Of a stretch of 64,000 nt of DNA, positions 44,482-54,430 are shown one piece after another. The stretch is from Ixodes scapularis (Eukaryota; Arthropoda; Arachnida; Ixodida; Ixodidae): contig NW_024609846.1 in assembly GCF_016920785.2 (NCBI RefSeq), positions 83,833,816 through 83,897,815 of the forward strand. Reading direction: 5' to 3'. A model generated the notes under the pieces. The model did no database searches and had not been told where the DNA came from. It saw nothing but the letters and a program-made list of their open reading frames with translations. Position 1 is the first letter of the stretch. Every line of letters starts with the position of its first letter. A program made the position numbers and the translations under genes.

Positions 44482-44915
44482 GTCTAGCGTAAAGCCCCTT
44501 GATAAAAGCGTTTTTTACAAGTACCGCCAACCATTGTTGTGGAAGCGCGCGAGACACGTGCCATGAGCGGGTGCTCCGCCGCCATTCGCTTCCAAGGCCC
44601 GCTCATTTCAGTGCTGCGCCGCCATTTGCTTCCAAGGGCCGCTCGAGACATGGGCCTCGTGCACTCGCGCATTTGACGCTACTTGCAAGACAAACGCAAA
44701 CACATCAAGGGGCTTTACCCCCCATTCACACTGGAAGCGGATCCGCGATCGCGAAGCGGTTGCGAAAGCGGTTGTATAAAGATCCAGTGCAATTGCACGC
44801 GCATTTGATGTCATCAAATGCGCGTGCAATTGTACTGAATCCTTATACAACCGCGTTCGCAACCGCTTTGCGAACGCGGATCCGCTTCCAGTGTGAATGA
44901 GCCCTTAGTCTAGCG
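44482..44915. mobile_element. MITE with TAAAGCCCCTTGAT ends
   Basis: It runs 44490-44717 (plus TTA at 44905-44907), with ends TAAAGCCCCTTGAT and ATCAAGGGGCTTTA. The 8-bp duplication GTCTAGCG is exact at 44482-44489 and 44908-44915, and lies within the SINE head. The interior has a tandem pair of GCCGCCATT(C/T)GCTTCCAAGG blocks. Its right terminus is itself the target of the Harbinger-like MITE that follows. Confidence 0.82.
44715..44907. mobile_element. 187-bp palindromic Harbinger-like MITE, copy 2
   Basis: The element is 44718-44904 with TTA on each side (44715-44717, 44905-44907). Ends CCCCCCATTCACACTGG and, inverted, GGGCTCATTCACACTGG. It sits at the TTTA terminus of the MITE above. Confidence 0.9.
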
Positions 44916-45531
44916 CACACTAGAGCCACTCGATATGGCAGCGTAACTGCCAGAGTAGCGCCACGCTTTTCCCTGTGCCGCTTCTCACCGCGATTGGTCA
45001 CACGCGGTACCATAGCAACGAGCTGAGCTGGCTCGGTTTCCGTAGCAACCGAGTGACGACTCATCACGTGACCTCTCAAGAGCCGTGATGTCATCGGTAA
45101 GATGGCAGCGCCCAGAGCTGGTGGATGCTAGTGGATGCGAGTTTGTTCGGTGCGCGGAGTCGTGATGTGCCGCAGCTTGCCGACGATTTAGGGCTTCTTA
45201 GTGCTTTCTGACGTAGGCATAACGTGCAGATCTTAAAGAATGATACTTTATACCCTTTCTGTGCAAGATCGCTCTGGATATTAGCACCTGTGCGACAGTT
45301 CCAGTGATATCGCCTGAGCGGTGCTCGGGTTTCCGGATGTGTTTGAGGATCGATAAGACATCTAGCATGCAATTTTCGCATTCTCTTAGCTTTATTTCAA
45401 CGTTGGAGTGTCTGAGAATCAACGCGAAATCTATGCGTCGCATGTTGGGCCTTGGAAAATTTGTTTTTTCCCCAGGTAACCGCATGATCACAAACTTTTC
45501 GCGAGGAAGCTCCTGCGATGTTTACGTTTTG

Positions 45532-45790
45532 TACTAATCAATCAGGGAACCTGGGTTCAATCCCCACCCCTGCCCGTTTCGATCTGGATGAGCATCGTAC
45601 CGGCCTGCGTTCGATACGATGCTCATCACCACTGCGTGGTGCACGTTAAGGACCTATAGACCCCAGGCTAGCTGTTATACTGCATTGGCTAAATTGCTCA
45701 TCTACAGCGAGTGACTCGTCGCAACTTTGAAATGGCTGACCAAGTACCCGCTGTATAAATATTCACATAACTCCCAAGCATACTAATCAA
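45532..45790 (+). mobile_element. 5'-truncated SINE with target duplication
   Basis: The SINE body is 45542-45780, beginning at the B-box (CCTGGGTTCAATCCCC) and ending GCTGTATAAATATTCACATA. Exact 10-bp duplications, TACTAATCAA, lie at 45532-45541 and 45781-45790. The missing tRNA head is typical 5' truncation. Confidence 0.92.
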
Positions 45791-45808
45791 CGATTTTACG
45801 ATATGCGC

Positions 45809-46016
45809 AGCGCAAGTTCGTCTGCTTCTTTTAGTAGGGGTTGTGGTGACGGCAGAACGACGAGCTCTGATTGGTTCTGAATAAAGAATAGTGGGTAGGC
45901 CTCAAGGCAGCTTGCTTTGAGGTCTACCCACTATCCTTCAATCGGAGGAGCCACTCAGATCTCGGCGTTCTGACGCCACCACAACCCCTGCAAAAAGAAG
46001 CAGACGAACTTGCGCT
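45809..46016. mobile_element. 208-bp foldback element
   Basis: AGCGCAAGTTCGTCTGCTTC starts the left arm, and the exact inverse ends the right arm. The arms continue through GGGGTTGTGGTG and AGTGGGTAG.CCTCAA to a TTGCTTTGAGG centre. No clear duplication at the borders. Non-coding. Confidence 0.75.
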
Positions 46017-48482
46017 CCACATAGCTTTTAGGATAAAATTTTCGCATTTACCTAGCTTCCTTTGAAAGTCTTAATTTTTGAGAATTATAACGAAAGGTAT
46101 ACGGCGCTTGTAGGGCCTAGGGAAAATTGTTTCAGCCCTGGGTCACCGAATAATCACAGCATTTTTTAGCGAGGAAGCTCCTGCGATCTTTAACCTTTTT
46201 TACTCATCGCCAATTTTACGAATGGACCTTTTCCGAGAAGCGTTCTGCGCACGCGCGAGCGCCCGATGCCAAGCGGCGGAAGTCGGAACGAAACATAGAG
46301 GAAATTCGGAAGGAGGCTGTATATCAGCGAGTAGAACACGTAACTGCAGCATATATATAATTGTGTTACACAAAAAAAGAACGTCGACGGAAAGGAAAAC
46401 ACGACGTTTGGGTGGACGCCACGGATGCCCCTCTTTCAAGTCGCGTTGGGCAGGCGCCGCTGCTCAGAGTGCGAAGAAACTGGTAGCGTAGCTCCCATTA
46501 TCGATTGGTAGCGCAGGTAGGTCACTTCCTCCATTTTTAGTTCGTGCAGCCACCGCCTGGTGCCGTCGGTATGTGGAAAAGGTCCATTGGCAGTTCTGAA
46601 GGTTTTGATATAACTTGCTTTCGTTGCAATAGCTTGCATTTGATCGCAGTGTTTTTTTGTTTGTTTTTCAATTGAAAAACTGGCGTTTGCTCAAGTGACG
46701 TATATGTATTGTCCTGCTATATAACAATGCATCAACACATACTATTAAACTTAGATGCTCAGAGGTGTGTTCGTCTTTGTAATTAACAAGTTACAGACGT
46801 ATTTATTTCTTACAAGTGTAATATTTATTTTCTCAAGCTGAGCCTGTTTTGTGCTCCTTAATGTCAGTGTGCTTGGTTCCAAATATCCTCTTTACAATGC
46901 CTACAAAGGCCAAAATGACGTTAGCCGACCCCAACTCACGCATTGGACACGAAAACTGCGTCGCTCGGATGTATGCGCTCCTTCAGCAATCAATTCGCCC
47001 ATGGGTATATTAATTCGCTTTCCTGGCCAATGAGTGTCCTGACAAAACTTATCATCACTTGCGAATGCCAAGTTCTACGGTGTGCTTAAAAAGTACGGTG
47101 AAAGCTTGGGGTCATCGCATCGGTGCCCTAGCATGTCACGACTGCGTGATTTCACAGTTCTCTTTTGAGTTGAGGATTACAGGCAAGGAAGAAGTTTAAA
47201 AATAATTTCGTGGCCCCTTTAACACGGATATGTGTGCTACACCAGATAAAACTATTGACTTTTTGAATGACGGTAAACTTCCGAACGACCATTTGGCCTT
47301 TCGGCAAGAACACCTCATATCCAGTGTCCGTCTCTTTTGATGGCGTCAACGATTCCCAAGAGACCACCATGCCGTCCTTCTTGGTTGAACCCCGTCAACG
47401 TCGCTCCTCACCAGTCGGTGAGAAAATCTCATCTTGAAGGGATGATCGGGTCTTGAAGAAGTATGATACTAAACATATACTCGCTCACTATGGGGCAGTC
47501 GAGCAGCAGTCATGTCCCGAGCCAATCGTCCTGTCGTGGCCGGCGTAATCAGATTTTGTTCTATCGGAGCGAAGTGCGAAAGTACTAGGACGGTACGTTC
47601 GTCCCACGAAGCGGCCGCCATCCCGGCGGCGCCGAAAACCACTCGCCTTGTCCGTGCACGTACGATACCATAGCAGCTCTCGTCGCCCGACAGTCCCCAG
47701 GCTGCAAATCGTTTCACTTTTCAGAAAAAACAGGCACCGTTCCTCCAGAGGTTCTTGCCGTACCTCGATGCAAGCGTCTTATACCACTTTTCAATGAACG
47801 AATGGAGATATGAACTAGACTACAAACGTTGCCGCCCGGCGTCGCTAGAAGCACGGTTACCATGGCAATCTCCCAGGCCCAAAATGGAGATCACTACCAG
47901 CGCTTCTGACGTCGTGCATCTAGATAATTTTGCGTCGTGTCGCTACTCTGGCAGCTACGCTGCCATATAGAGTGGCTCTAGCGCACACCAGCTCGGAGCA
48001 CGTGGAGCGAAAGCTCGCGCTACAGAACCCAGGGATCCTGGGTTCGAGCCCCACCCCTGCCCGTTTCGATCTGGATGAGCATCGTACCGGCGTGCGGTCG
48101 TGTATCACTACTGCGTGGTGCACGTTAAAAACCCCAGGCTAGCGGCTGTCTTGCACTGGCTAAATTTCTCATCTACAGCTGGGAGACTCGTCGCCCCTGT
48201 GAGGCAGACCAAGTTCTAGGCTGTATAAACATACACACAACCCAATTATTATTGAGCGCTCCAAGGAGCGCTCATGTGGCGCTTCCTAGCGCGTGATGTA
48301 GCGCTCGGTTAGCGCTTCAGAAGCCCTTTGTTAGCGCTCTTACGCTCCTTGTACCGTGCTTGCTGCTGCGGAATAGCGCGTGCACGGTGATTCTTTTGTT
48401 GTTGTTTTACCTCTGGCATTGAAAGAAGAGTAAGTAAAAGAGCCGCTCTCCAAGCAAATGGTCGGGCAGGCGATCCAGAGCC

Positions 48483-48640
48483 ATGAACTCTGAGCGACTA
48501 ATTGATTGGGTACGGCCACATCGCTTTCTAATTTATATGCGTGACCCTGGTTTCAAAGACACGCAGTTAAAAATATAATCGCCTTCGAAAGAGCTCTGTG
48601 TCTTGGTCCCTCAGCCTTGTAACAAGGTTCGCCGGGGACC
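48483..48640 (+). pseudogene. MADF/Myb-like fragment inside element X
   Basis: From ATG 48483 the frame encodes MNSERLIDWVRPHRFLIYM and RDPGFKDTQLKI before a stop at 48576-48578. The pattern RLI..V..H..LY....GFKD..LK is the N-terminal half of a MADF (Myb/SANT-like) domain. A one- or two-base shift restores IIAFERALCLGPS, which fits the rest (W..I...LG.S). PIF/Harbinger elements carry a Myb-like second protein besides the nuclease, so this suits element X. The fragment is frameshifted and truncated. Confidence 0.5.
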
Positions 48641-49075
48641 CGTCGGTATCTCGGTGGCGAAAGATTTCGAGCACCCAGAAGGCTCTTCTGGGCGTCAAGC
48701 CGTCCACACACATATGCACTAATCGCGTATGTTAGAGCATTTGTCGCATTTCTATTTCAGCATCCCACAAGTCCGCCATGGTGCTGCTGATGCACACCCA
48801 ACCACAATAACCGGAACCGCAGTGCACGCGCTAATCCGCAGCACTGCGGTACAAGAAGCGCTACTGAAGCGCTAACAAGGCGCTATACTGGAGCGCTAAC
48901 AAGGCGCTACTGGAGCACTAACAAGGCGCTACAGGAGGGCTAACAAAGCGCCACAGGAGTGCTAATCGTTGGCTATGTTAGAACTAAGTCACGCGCTAGA
49001 AGGTGCCACATGAGCGCTCCTTCGAGCGCTCACGTAGCGCTAACTTAGCGCTCCGCTGTATGTGTGAACAGGCCT

Positions 49076-49268
49076 TTAGGGCTCATTCACACTGGAAGCG
49101 GATCCGCGTTCGCAAAGCGGTTGCGAACGCGGTTGTATAAGGATTCAGTACAATTGCACGCGCACTTGACGACATCAAATGCGCGTGCAATTGCACTGGA
49201 TCTTCATACAACCGCGTTCGCAACCGCTTCGCGAACGCGGATCCGCTTCCAGTGTGAATGGGGGGTTA
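49076..49268. mobile_element. 187-bp palindromic Harbinger-like MITE, copy 3
   Basis: The element is 49079-49265 between TTA at 49076-49078 and 49266-49268. Ends GGGCTCATTCACACTGG and, inverted, CCCCCCATTCACACTGG. The target TTA is the right border of element X. Confidence 0.9.
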
Positions 49269-49378
49269 GAGTAGTGCGCGTACTCCCGCCGCGAGACTTG
49301 TGCAAGCCGTTGTGCGCAAAGGAGGCAAAAATTGTCCATTGCGCAACTGCCCCGGGAGAACCCTGGGTTCGGACAAAG

Positions 49379-51788
49379 CTAAAAACTGGGGGTGTGCGAA
49401 TATTTATAGTTTCGAATACGAATCGAATACGAATAGTTAGCTTCGAATATCGAATAGTCGAAAGCAGGTGCATTTATTCGCAGCATTTTTATTTTCACAT
49501 GTCGGAACTGCAGTTAGTTTTTCTTTTTCTTTTTTTATTTTGAATGGCAAAACTGCAGTTGATTTTTCTGCATGACAACTAGTAATCTTGACAAAAATAG
49601 AAATAAGACAAAAATTTTAGTTGTAGGGAAGATTACGAGTTCTCATGCGGAAAAATCAATTGCTGCACATGGTGAGGCAGGATCGGCGCTCCCTTTGAGC
49701 GGAAACTACACCTCCAGCCACACAAAAAACTCTCTCACTCGGCACTGAAGTGGCGGGTGGTTATCAGGTATTGGATGCAAAGCTTAGCCAGACTTGGATA
49801 TCTTAAGTACCCGACAGTTCGCCACCACTCACACCGATTTCTCTCTCTCTCTCTGTTTAGCAGTGCCTCCTCCGCATACGCTACAACTTCCCATTTTGCA
49901 GCTGAAACCTCTTTGCTTTCCATTGCACTTTTGGCTAAGCGGTCAAATGCTTGCGAAACATCTGCTGACTGCATAAAGCCTTGCTCTTGTGACTGTGTTG
50001 CAGCTTCCGGCTGGGTTTCGTCAGTAGCATCACATGAGGTTAGCTCTTGCAGCACCAGAGCTTTTAGCCATGGTAGTTTTTCCTTTTCGACTTAAAAATA
50101 GTCCACTTGAAGCGTTGGTCCAAGAACATAGCAAGGCATGCTTTCTTGTCCTCCTCATACAGAGTGAACCTTGCCTTGATGAATCTTATCTGTTCTGCGG
50201 GAAAGTCTGATGCCCCAGCACAGTTACCTTGACAGTGAAGCATACCAAAAATTATAGGAACTTGGGAAGACAAAGACGGATACTTCTCAGCACTGGCAAT
50301 AACAGTGGCTTGAATGCTTGTACATATTCAGAAGCATCTTTCCACTCTGATGAACCAAGTTCATCGATGTTACAGTCCGAGGTAGCAAGCTCCACAGTGA
50401 CTGTTTCTTTTTTTTTTTTAGTTCTTTGACTGGCTATTCCATCTCGTCTCCACGTCTTGCACCAAACGTAGTGCGTACTTTCCCATTTTCTTTTGGCAAT
50501 CCCCAAGCGTTTCCTGAGCTAATGAACTGTGCTTGTAATGTCAACATGCCTCACGCTTTTGCCGAGGCGGTCAATGGCCGGCGAACGGATTCTCGCGTCA
50601 TTAATCGCCAGTTGAAGCGTATATATGTGCGAAGCACGCTCTTTCAGTCCACGGAAGCCTCCTTACCGCAGCACGGATGTTGCGCCCGTTGTCCGTTACA
50701 ATGAACTTCGCACATTCATCGGGTATCTCCCATTCATGGCACATTTCGTCCAGAATAGTTGCGATGTTCACAGCACTGTTGCAGGCAGCCATGTGTCGAG
50801 TGTTCAATGTGAACCACTCCATCATGAATTTTGGAGTGAGAAGATGGTAGGTGAAGCTCACGTAACTTTCGTTAGCGCGCGATGTCCACATGTCGCTTGT
50901 GAAGGCAACAGCGGTAGCGCCGCCTTCAAAGGCACTGGCTCTGCTTTCACCTTCTTCCGGGTGTCGTCATGCATTAGTGCCACAAGCACGCGCGAGAGTG
51001 TACAGCATCCCGCTTTACACTCTCGCGCGTGTGAGGCGATAGTTATTGGGAACGGCTTCTGTCAGAAGTTCTTTGAAGCCGTGGTCTTCCACAATGCTGT
51101 AAGGTTGTAAATCAAGCGCCACCTTGGCGCAAATCTTGTTATTCAACGCTCACATGCACCCTCTTCTCTGGCAGGGGCTCCGTGCGGCGCACGAAGTCCG
51201 TCAGCGTCGGTTGATCTTTTCCTGGCGTACCCCAGTGGTAATCTCACGATACTCTTTTAACAACGCGGGATGTGCTTTGAGATGGTTGACAATGGGCGTT
51301 GTCGTACCCGCGGGCGTTTTAAGCGTTGACTCGCAAGCGTTGATGCCGTCACCTTCGCAAAATATTTCCAAATAGCACTCCTGTCTCTTCGTTTAGGCGC
51401 CGTTTCCCGTTCGTTCCTCCGCGTCGCAGATGGTTCCCGCAATCACCTCCATCCGTCATAACCTCGGTGGGCGAACGCGAAGGTGATCACAGTTTAAGAA
51501 GTCAGGAGTCACAAGGGAACAGAAACTCGCAGATTACCGCTACAGACACCGATGCCACCAGTTTAGGTTGAAGCAACCATGCAGCTATGTCGCTGTCAAT
51601 GGGCCTTGTTTACCGAAACTAAAACATAGCAAAACGTATGCTTGCAAATACGTTCTCGAATATTTGATTAATTTCGAATATTCGTGTTATGACGAATATT
51701 TAAAAATGCGAATCGAATACGAATATTGAATGTATAATACTCGATTCGTATTCGAAATATTGAATATTTGCCCACCCCTACTAAAAAA
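49379..51788 (-). mobile_element. hAT element with both ends and a decayed transposase
   Basis: The element is 49387-51780 (2,394 bp). Left end TGGGGGTGTGCGAATATT and right end, inverted, TAGGGGTGGGCAAATATT. The 8-mers CTAAAAAC and CTAAAAAA flank it (7 of 8 identical). Both subterminal regions repeat CGAATA/TATTCG words. The transposase is on the minus strand. Confidence 0.9.
49640..51460 (-). pseudogene. BED-hAT transposase, frameshifted
   Basis: Read from 51460 downward: a BED-finger region (RSAIWKYFAKV, then after a frame change INACESTLKTP and IVNHLKAHP with the His pair); the first catalytic Asp in FTSDMWTSRANESYVSF; the second in IVTDNGRNIRAAVRRL; CFAH followed by a frame change to LQLAIND; and at the C-terminus the dimerisation domain EWWRTVGYLRYPSLAKL, CIQYL, then VPSERVFCVAGGVVSAQRER. 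The order matches ZBED-like hAT proteins of 550-650 residues. At least two frameshifts (near 51330 and 50612) break it. The open stretches used are 51257-51442, 50601-50891 and 49735-50055. Confidence 0.82.
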
Positions 51789-52132
51789 AAAAAAAAAAAG
51801 AAAAAAAAAAAAAGGCCGGAGCATGCGCCGCAGGCGTCTTTGGGAAAACAGATCTAAGAAAAAAAAAAAGAGATCATGTGTCGTGGAGAAGCCTTCCTCT
51901 CAGGTCGGCCCACTCGTCGAGAATCTGGGACGTTAACTCCGAGCGCTGCGGCCTTTGCTCTAGATGGTGTTGTCCTAGGGCTCGCTCTTTATCTCTTCGC
52001 CTGGTGTTGCCTTCGCCTGCACTGCACACAACTAGTGACAACGAGTATAGCTTACACCGCATCGTTTCCGCGCTCGCTGCACACTTGTTTGTAGCGATAT
52101 GGTTAGCACTTGCTGCGTACCGCACTGCTAGC
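51789..52132. other. A-rich tract, then unique DNA
   Basis: Interrupted A-runs to 51814 and again near 51862. Nothing else supportable. Confidence 0.5.
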
Positions 52133-52323
52133 AGCATGCTTTTGAACCGGGTATGTGCAGTGCGGAGGAGTGCAGGACGTTCTCGGCGATGCGGACGCTG
52201 TCCGCCGTCGGCACTGGTGCAACGCTGGACTCGATGACATGATCGCAGTTGAGAACGTCCTCCACTTCAGCGAGACACTGCTTGCTTTCGCCGATGTCGT
52301 CCACGATTGTCCCAAGAGACAGG
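52133..52323 (-). other. Exon-like open segment, unknown
   Basis: The minus strand has an acceptor-like ACTACACTTTTCAG ending at 52324. It is followed by an open frame without ATG that reads VTLSLGTIVDDIGESKQCLA, then EVEDVLNCDHVIESS, to a TAG near 52133. Acidic, low-repeat composition makes it more protein-like than its surroundings. A second frame (52103-52393) is open too. About 250 bases upstream on the same strand, CCATGAAGGAAGACGAG meets a strong donor, GTAAGG (near 52575). I do not recognise the product. Confidence 0.25.
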
Positions 52324-52734
52324 GTAACTGAAAAGTGTAGTGCGTGTTTTGTGAATCATTCAGAAAAACACGGACACCGCGCAGGCCTCGCACAATTCAG
52401 CGCGCGCGGCCGACACGACGCGGCTGGCCCGGCACGCCCGCGCGTGACCAAACATTCGCTTGTTTTGCCTTCCAAGAGGACTTTGATGACATTGAACGCA
52501 AGAGGGAACTTTACTAAGTCCACCTAGATACGTTTAGGAGAAAGAACAGTGTTACATACCTTTCATGAACCTTACCTCGTCTTCCTTCATGGCAGCAAAT
52601 GCACGAATTACTGCGGTCGGGGGTTTGTTTGCCCCACAGCGTTGGTTCCCGAGGTCGCCACTAGGGAGCGCCACTCCTTGATCTCCTAGCAGCTACACCT
52701 CGAAAACGCGTTTGAATATATACTTGTCCACTGA

Positions 52735-52775
52735 TGCAGACTAACTTCCCGCTGTATAAACATACGCACAACAAT
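52735..52775 (+). mobile_element. SINE 3' end fragment
   Basis: GCAGACTAACTTCCCGCTGT followed by ATAAACATACGCACAAC matches the last 40 bases of the main SINE. Confidence 0.6.
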
Positions 52776-53412
52776 TTGTTTTGTGTTTGACTATCTGCTA
52801 AACACCCTATTCCGCGCCAACATTTAACAGGTGTCGCAACCTTACGGCTATTACCGAAAGCCCGCTTGCTAGACCACAGCCCCCGGAAGCTGGAAAATAT
52901 TTAAGAAGTCATAGACGACGCACAGTATCTCGTTTCCGATTCGCAAAAAGATGTAGCAGTTCTGAATCGCAGCAAATAAATCAATAATTGTTGCGCTCAT
53001 ATTTTGCACAAGACAAAAAACAAAAATAAAACCTGTGAGAAAATGTATATTTCCAACTACTCCAACGGCAAGAATGAGTAATGCCCTGCAGTTTTTAATA
53101 CTAACAATTTTTTAGATACATCCGAACACCCAGGGAGCAGTGTATCATATGAAACATTTATTGTGATCCTTCCGGATGCAGATAACAGAAAAGGGAGAAT
53201 TCAGCTAAATAGAACAAAAAATAGGATTTCGCAACCAAGACACACGCCCAGAAAAAAATTGTAAAGACCCATAAACCGGTTTCAAACGGTGCAACATCTT
53301 TATGTGTCTCGTATAGCAACATGAATGCGTCTCCTCAAGGTCTCATATAGTTTGTGGTCAGAGCTCTTTCACATGCAACGCAAGGCTAGTTCACACGTTT
53401 AAGTTTGATCGT
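52776..53412. other. No supported feature
   Basis: AT-rich unique DNA. Confidence 0.5.
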
Positions 53413-53440
53413 GTTTGACAGCACTATAGTGCTGTCAAAC
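53413..53440. repeat. Perfect 28-bp palindrome
   Basis: GTTTGACAGCACTA and its exact inverse. CTAGTTCACACGTTTAAG lies 25-40 bases to the left, so this may be the core of a short worn MITE. Confidence 0.8.
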
Positions 53441-54142
53441 GTCACAATCGTGGTGGTATACAACCGCGATTCTGACGGATTATGAGGAGATAATATGCGG
53501 GCATCATCTATTGTCCAGACCACTTCCCATCTACAGATTATATGCTTTGTTCTTTCCCTTTAAGATGAAAATATCTCTGATAATATTTTTAAGTTACCCT
53601 TTCTCATAGATCGCGCATAAATTTGAGCTCACAAATGACACAAAAACATTCATTTTAGGCATTAAAGGAATGCTGAACCGAAATCTGGAATCCCCAAAAC
53701 ACGCGGCAAAAGCGTGCAACGGGATGCTGCGAACACCAAAACATCACTAATACAGTGATATCTCAAACGGATGACCGTATTGTTTAAAAAAAAAAAAAAA
53801 AGAAAGAGGCGCATTCGGCAGGAATGTTGACGTCATGTTTCTCCGAGAAGGAGAGGGAACAGCCTCTCGTCTTCTCCGCCTCGCGGCCTTGAGGGAGCGA
53901 AGCGAAAAGAGGAGTAGGTATCTTGACGGTCACGCGCCTCGTCGGCCTGGTTCAATCTCGACTTCTTTTTCCAAAAATACGGCCGTCCATTTGAGATATC
54001 ACCTTACTAGTAGTGTTGTAGGGATTGTAGCGTCCCGCCTACACCTTCAGCATAGCTTTTTTTTTTTTTTTTTTTGAAATCCAAATTTCGGTTTACCATC
54101 CCTTTCACTATATATTAAAAATGTTCCGCGGATACCTTATAA
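53441..54142. other. No supported feature
   Basis: AT-rich, with A- and T-runs at 53785 and 54057. Confidence 0.5.
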
Positions 54143-54430
54143 ATGTCTCCAGAGAGCCAGTGCCTTCTCTCGTCGCAAGCCGTCACAAGGGGTCGTGGTA
54201 TAGTCGATCACAATCAAATGCAAATGTGTGAGCCAGCCTTTATCCCAGGCGGTCGTAGCTGTATCAGAACGGAGACCATTTTAACCCCTGAGCATGGGGA
54301 GGGACTTGACGAGCACAAACATGGGGTTGTTTGTCCCATCTCTCCGCATGCTCCATTCAGGGTTACAGTGTCTGTGTTGTTAAACCATCTCACCCGCCTA
54401 CTTGCTCCTTTCTCCAGATTTGAATAAACA
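54143..54430 (+). mobile_element. Second SINE-like tail copy
   Basis: The 3' part (TTTGTCCCATCTCTCCGCAT, then TCAGGGTTACAGTGTCTG, then CACCCGCCTACTTGCTCC) matches the tail of the element at 38669-38873. No clear tRNA head is visible at the 5' side. Confidence 0.5.

Larger units (their letters stand above)
45340..46205. repeat. Diverged internal duplication
   Basis: Segments 45365-45541 and 46024-46205 share order and words: TTTTCGCATT, TTAGCTT, GAGAAT, GGGCCT.GG.AAAATTG, GGTAACCG/GGTCACCG, then GCGAGGAAGCTCCTGCGAT. They are an old direct duplication inside the 3,060-bp element. Confidence 0.55.
44913..47988. mobile_element. 3,060-bp element with 40-bp terminal repeats, nested in the SINE
   Basis: The element is 44921-47980. 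Ends TAGAGCCACTCGATATGGCA and, inverted, TAGAGCCACTCTATATGGCA, both continuing through CTGCCAGAGTAGCG with about 3 differences in 44. The 8-bp duplication GCGCACAC is exact (44913-44920, 47981-47988) and is SINE sequence. TAG ends with an 8-bp duplication suggest hAT; P-type is possible. RFX X-box-like motifs lie just inside both ends. Minus-strand frames (47469-47717, 47152-47370, 45198-45491) show no recognised transposase. It contains a SINE and a foldback insertion. Confidence 0.85.
44451..48264 (+). mobile_element. tRNA-derived SINE interrupted by other elements
   Basis: Head GGGGATCGGTGGCCGAATGG at 44463-44489, a 5-base piece to 44920, then the body from 47981 to about 48253 (CTCGGAGCACGTGGAGCGAA, B-box GGGTTCGAGCCCC, GCTGTATAAACATACACACA and AATTATTATT). 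The near-identical flanks GAGCGCTGCAA (44451-44461) and GAGCGCTCCAA (48254-48264) are its target duplication, made from element X sequence. The SINE was later split by insertions at two neighbouring sites. Confidence 0.88.
44404..49078. mobile_element. Harbinger-like element X, host of the nest
   Basis: Ends: TAA then AGGCCGGTTCACACATA on the left (44404 on), and AGGCCTGTTCACACATA inverted, then TTA, on the right (49076-49078). The inverted repeats continue for more than 50 bases (GCGCTAAGTTAGCGCTACGT then GAGCGCT). The element's own DNA is 44407-44461 plus 48254-49075, about 880 bp; the rest is nested insertions. The interior near both ends is full of AGCGCTAA/TTAGCGCT palindromic words. TWA flanks and TTCACAC ends fit PIF/Harbinger, and a MADF-like fragment inside supports it. 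Confidence 0.75.

Noticed and set aside
44499..44900. 133-codon plus-strand frame and its antisense partner
   Set aside because: It spans two nested MITEs, and the sequence is palindromic, so both strands look alike.
49064..49543. 159-codon plus-strand frame
   Set aside because: It reads straight through the Harbinger-like palindrome and into hAT end repeats; the same peptide appears in every palindrome copy.
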